DNA of 56,485 bases, from NCBI RefSeq assembly GCF_014648575.1, contig NZ_BMRJ01000001.1:1237447-1293931 (forward strand), in the 5' to 3' direction. This DNA comes from Agromyces mediolanus. GTDB lineage: Bacteria > Actinomycetota > Actinomycetes > Actinomycetales > Microbacteriaceae. The number at the start of each line of letters is the position of its first letter. Position 1 is the first letter of the stretch. The notes beneath the pieces are model-generated. The model saw nothing but the letters and a program-made list of their open reading frames with translations. It was not told the origin of the DNA and made no database searches. A program made the translations under genes and the position numbers. Shown here piece by piece: positions 56,411 to 56,485 of this stretch.

Positions 56411-56438
56411 TTGCCCGACTTTCATGAAAGTCGGGCAA
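56411..56438. repeat. Dispersed 28-bp palindrome, copy 3
   Basis: TTGCCCGACTTTCA (56411-56424) pairs perfectly with 56425-56438. It lies 18 bp after the LacI stop codon and could terminate that transcript. Confidence 0.85.
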
Positions 56439-56457
56439 GTCCCAGCCGCCTTCTGTG

Positions 56458-56485
56458 TTGCCCGACTTTCATGAAAGTCGGGCAA
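56458..56485. repeat. Dispersed 28-bp palindrome, copy 4
   Basis: An exact copy of the 28-bp unit of copy 3, 19 bp further right, ending at the window edge. The right-hand neighbour is not visible, so it may serve a convergent gene beyond the window. Confidence 0.85.

Noticed and set aside
3966..56485. Palindromes as insertion-sequence ends
   Set aside because: There is no transposase ORF, no target duplication and no enclosed segment. Copies are isolated short units.
1..56485. tRNA, rRNA, prophage, toxin-antitoxin, restriction or other defence genes
   Set aside because: All gaps were read on both strands; none shows a tRNA cloverleaf, phage module or defence-gene signature.

Overview
The window is chromosomal DNA of a very GC-rich actinomycete. 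The family is probably Microbacteriaceae (Agromyces/Microbacterium/Leucobacter-like). This is inferred from strong GC3 bias, frequent GTG starts, -10 boxes of TANNNT type placed 5-8 nt before start codons (leaderless mRNAs), and the gene set (purS/purQ/purL, DUF3817, DUF1345, many ABC sugar importers with GntR/LacI regulators). I see no phage, transposase, tRNA, rRNA or CRISPR.

Layout. 0-12.5 kb is housekeeping and resistance: chorismate mutase, SDR oxidoreductase, OsmC, an Erm 23S rRNA methyltransferase with a leader peptide and attenuator, Nudix hydrolase, purL, a shikimate-dehydrogenase-like gene, an MFS exporter, DUF3817, apt, DUF1345 and a flavodoxin-fold reductase. 12.5-20.1 kb is a phosphonate uptake and catabolism operon (phnD-phnC-phnE fused pair, FAD oxidoreductase, phosphonatase-like HAD, Zn alcohol dehydrogenase) with a divergent HutC-type GntR regulator. 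20.1-25.2 kb holds an EamA transporter preceded by a ykkC/guanidine-I type riboswitch, a membrane-anchored 11-residue-repeat coiled-coil protein, purQ-purS, and a PadR/DHA2-exporter pair. 25.2-30.8 kb has a tryptophan-kynurenine operon (kynA, amidohydrolase, kynU), two TetR genes and a two-domain VOC protein.

30.9-39.6 kb holds a formylglycine-type sulfatase with an orphan family-5 binding protein, then a sugar-catabolic operon (Gfo/Idh/MocA dehydrogenase, DUF993 aldolase-like, TIM-barrel isomerase) divergent from glycerate kinase, with near-identical LacI/cre-like operators at both promoters. 39.6-45.7 kb is a second sugar module: a cytoplasmic GH9 hydrolase, an ABC importer and a GntR regulator. 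45.7-56.4 kb is a third: BadF-type aminosugar kinase, SIS isomerase, copper amine oxidase, GntR and Gfo/Idh dehydrogenase, divergent from an ABC importer, a membrane protein and a LacI regulator.

Three signals stand out: (1) a four-segment attenuator ahead of erm whose 15-aa leader carries an Arg-X-Arg macrolide-arrest motif; (2) the ykkC-type riboswitch controlling an EamA transporter; (3) a dispersed palindrome (28-bp core, four copies, one extended to a perfect 50-bp palindrome). The amine-oxidase/aminosugar locus is the best candidate for an undescribed catabolic pathway. All functional statements rest on reading the sequence and on family knowledge; no searches were run.
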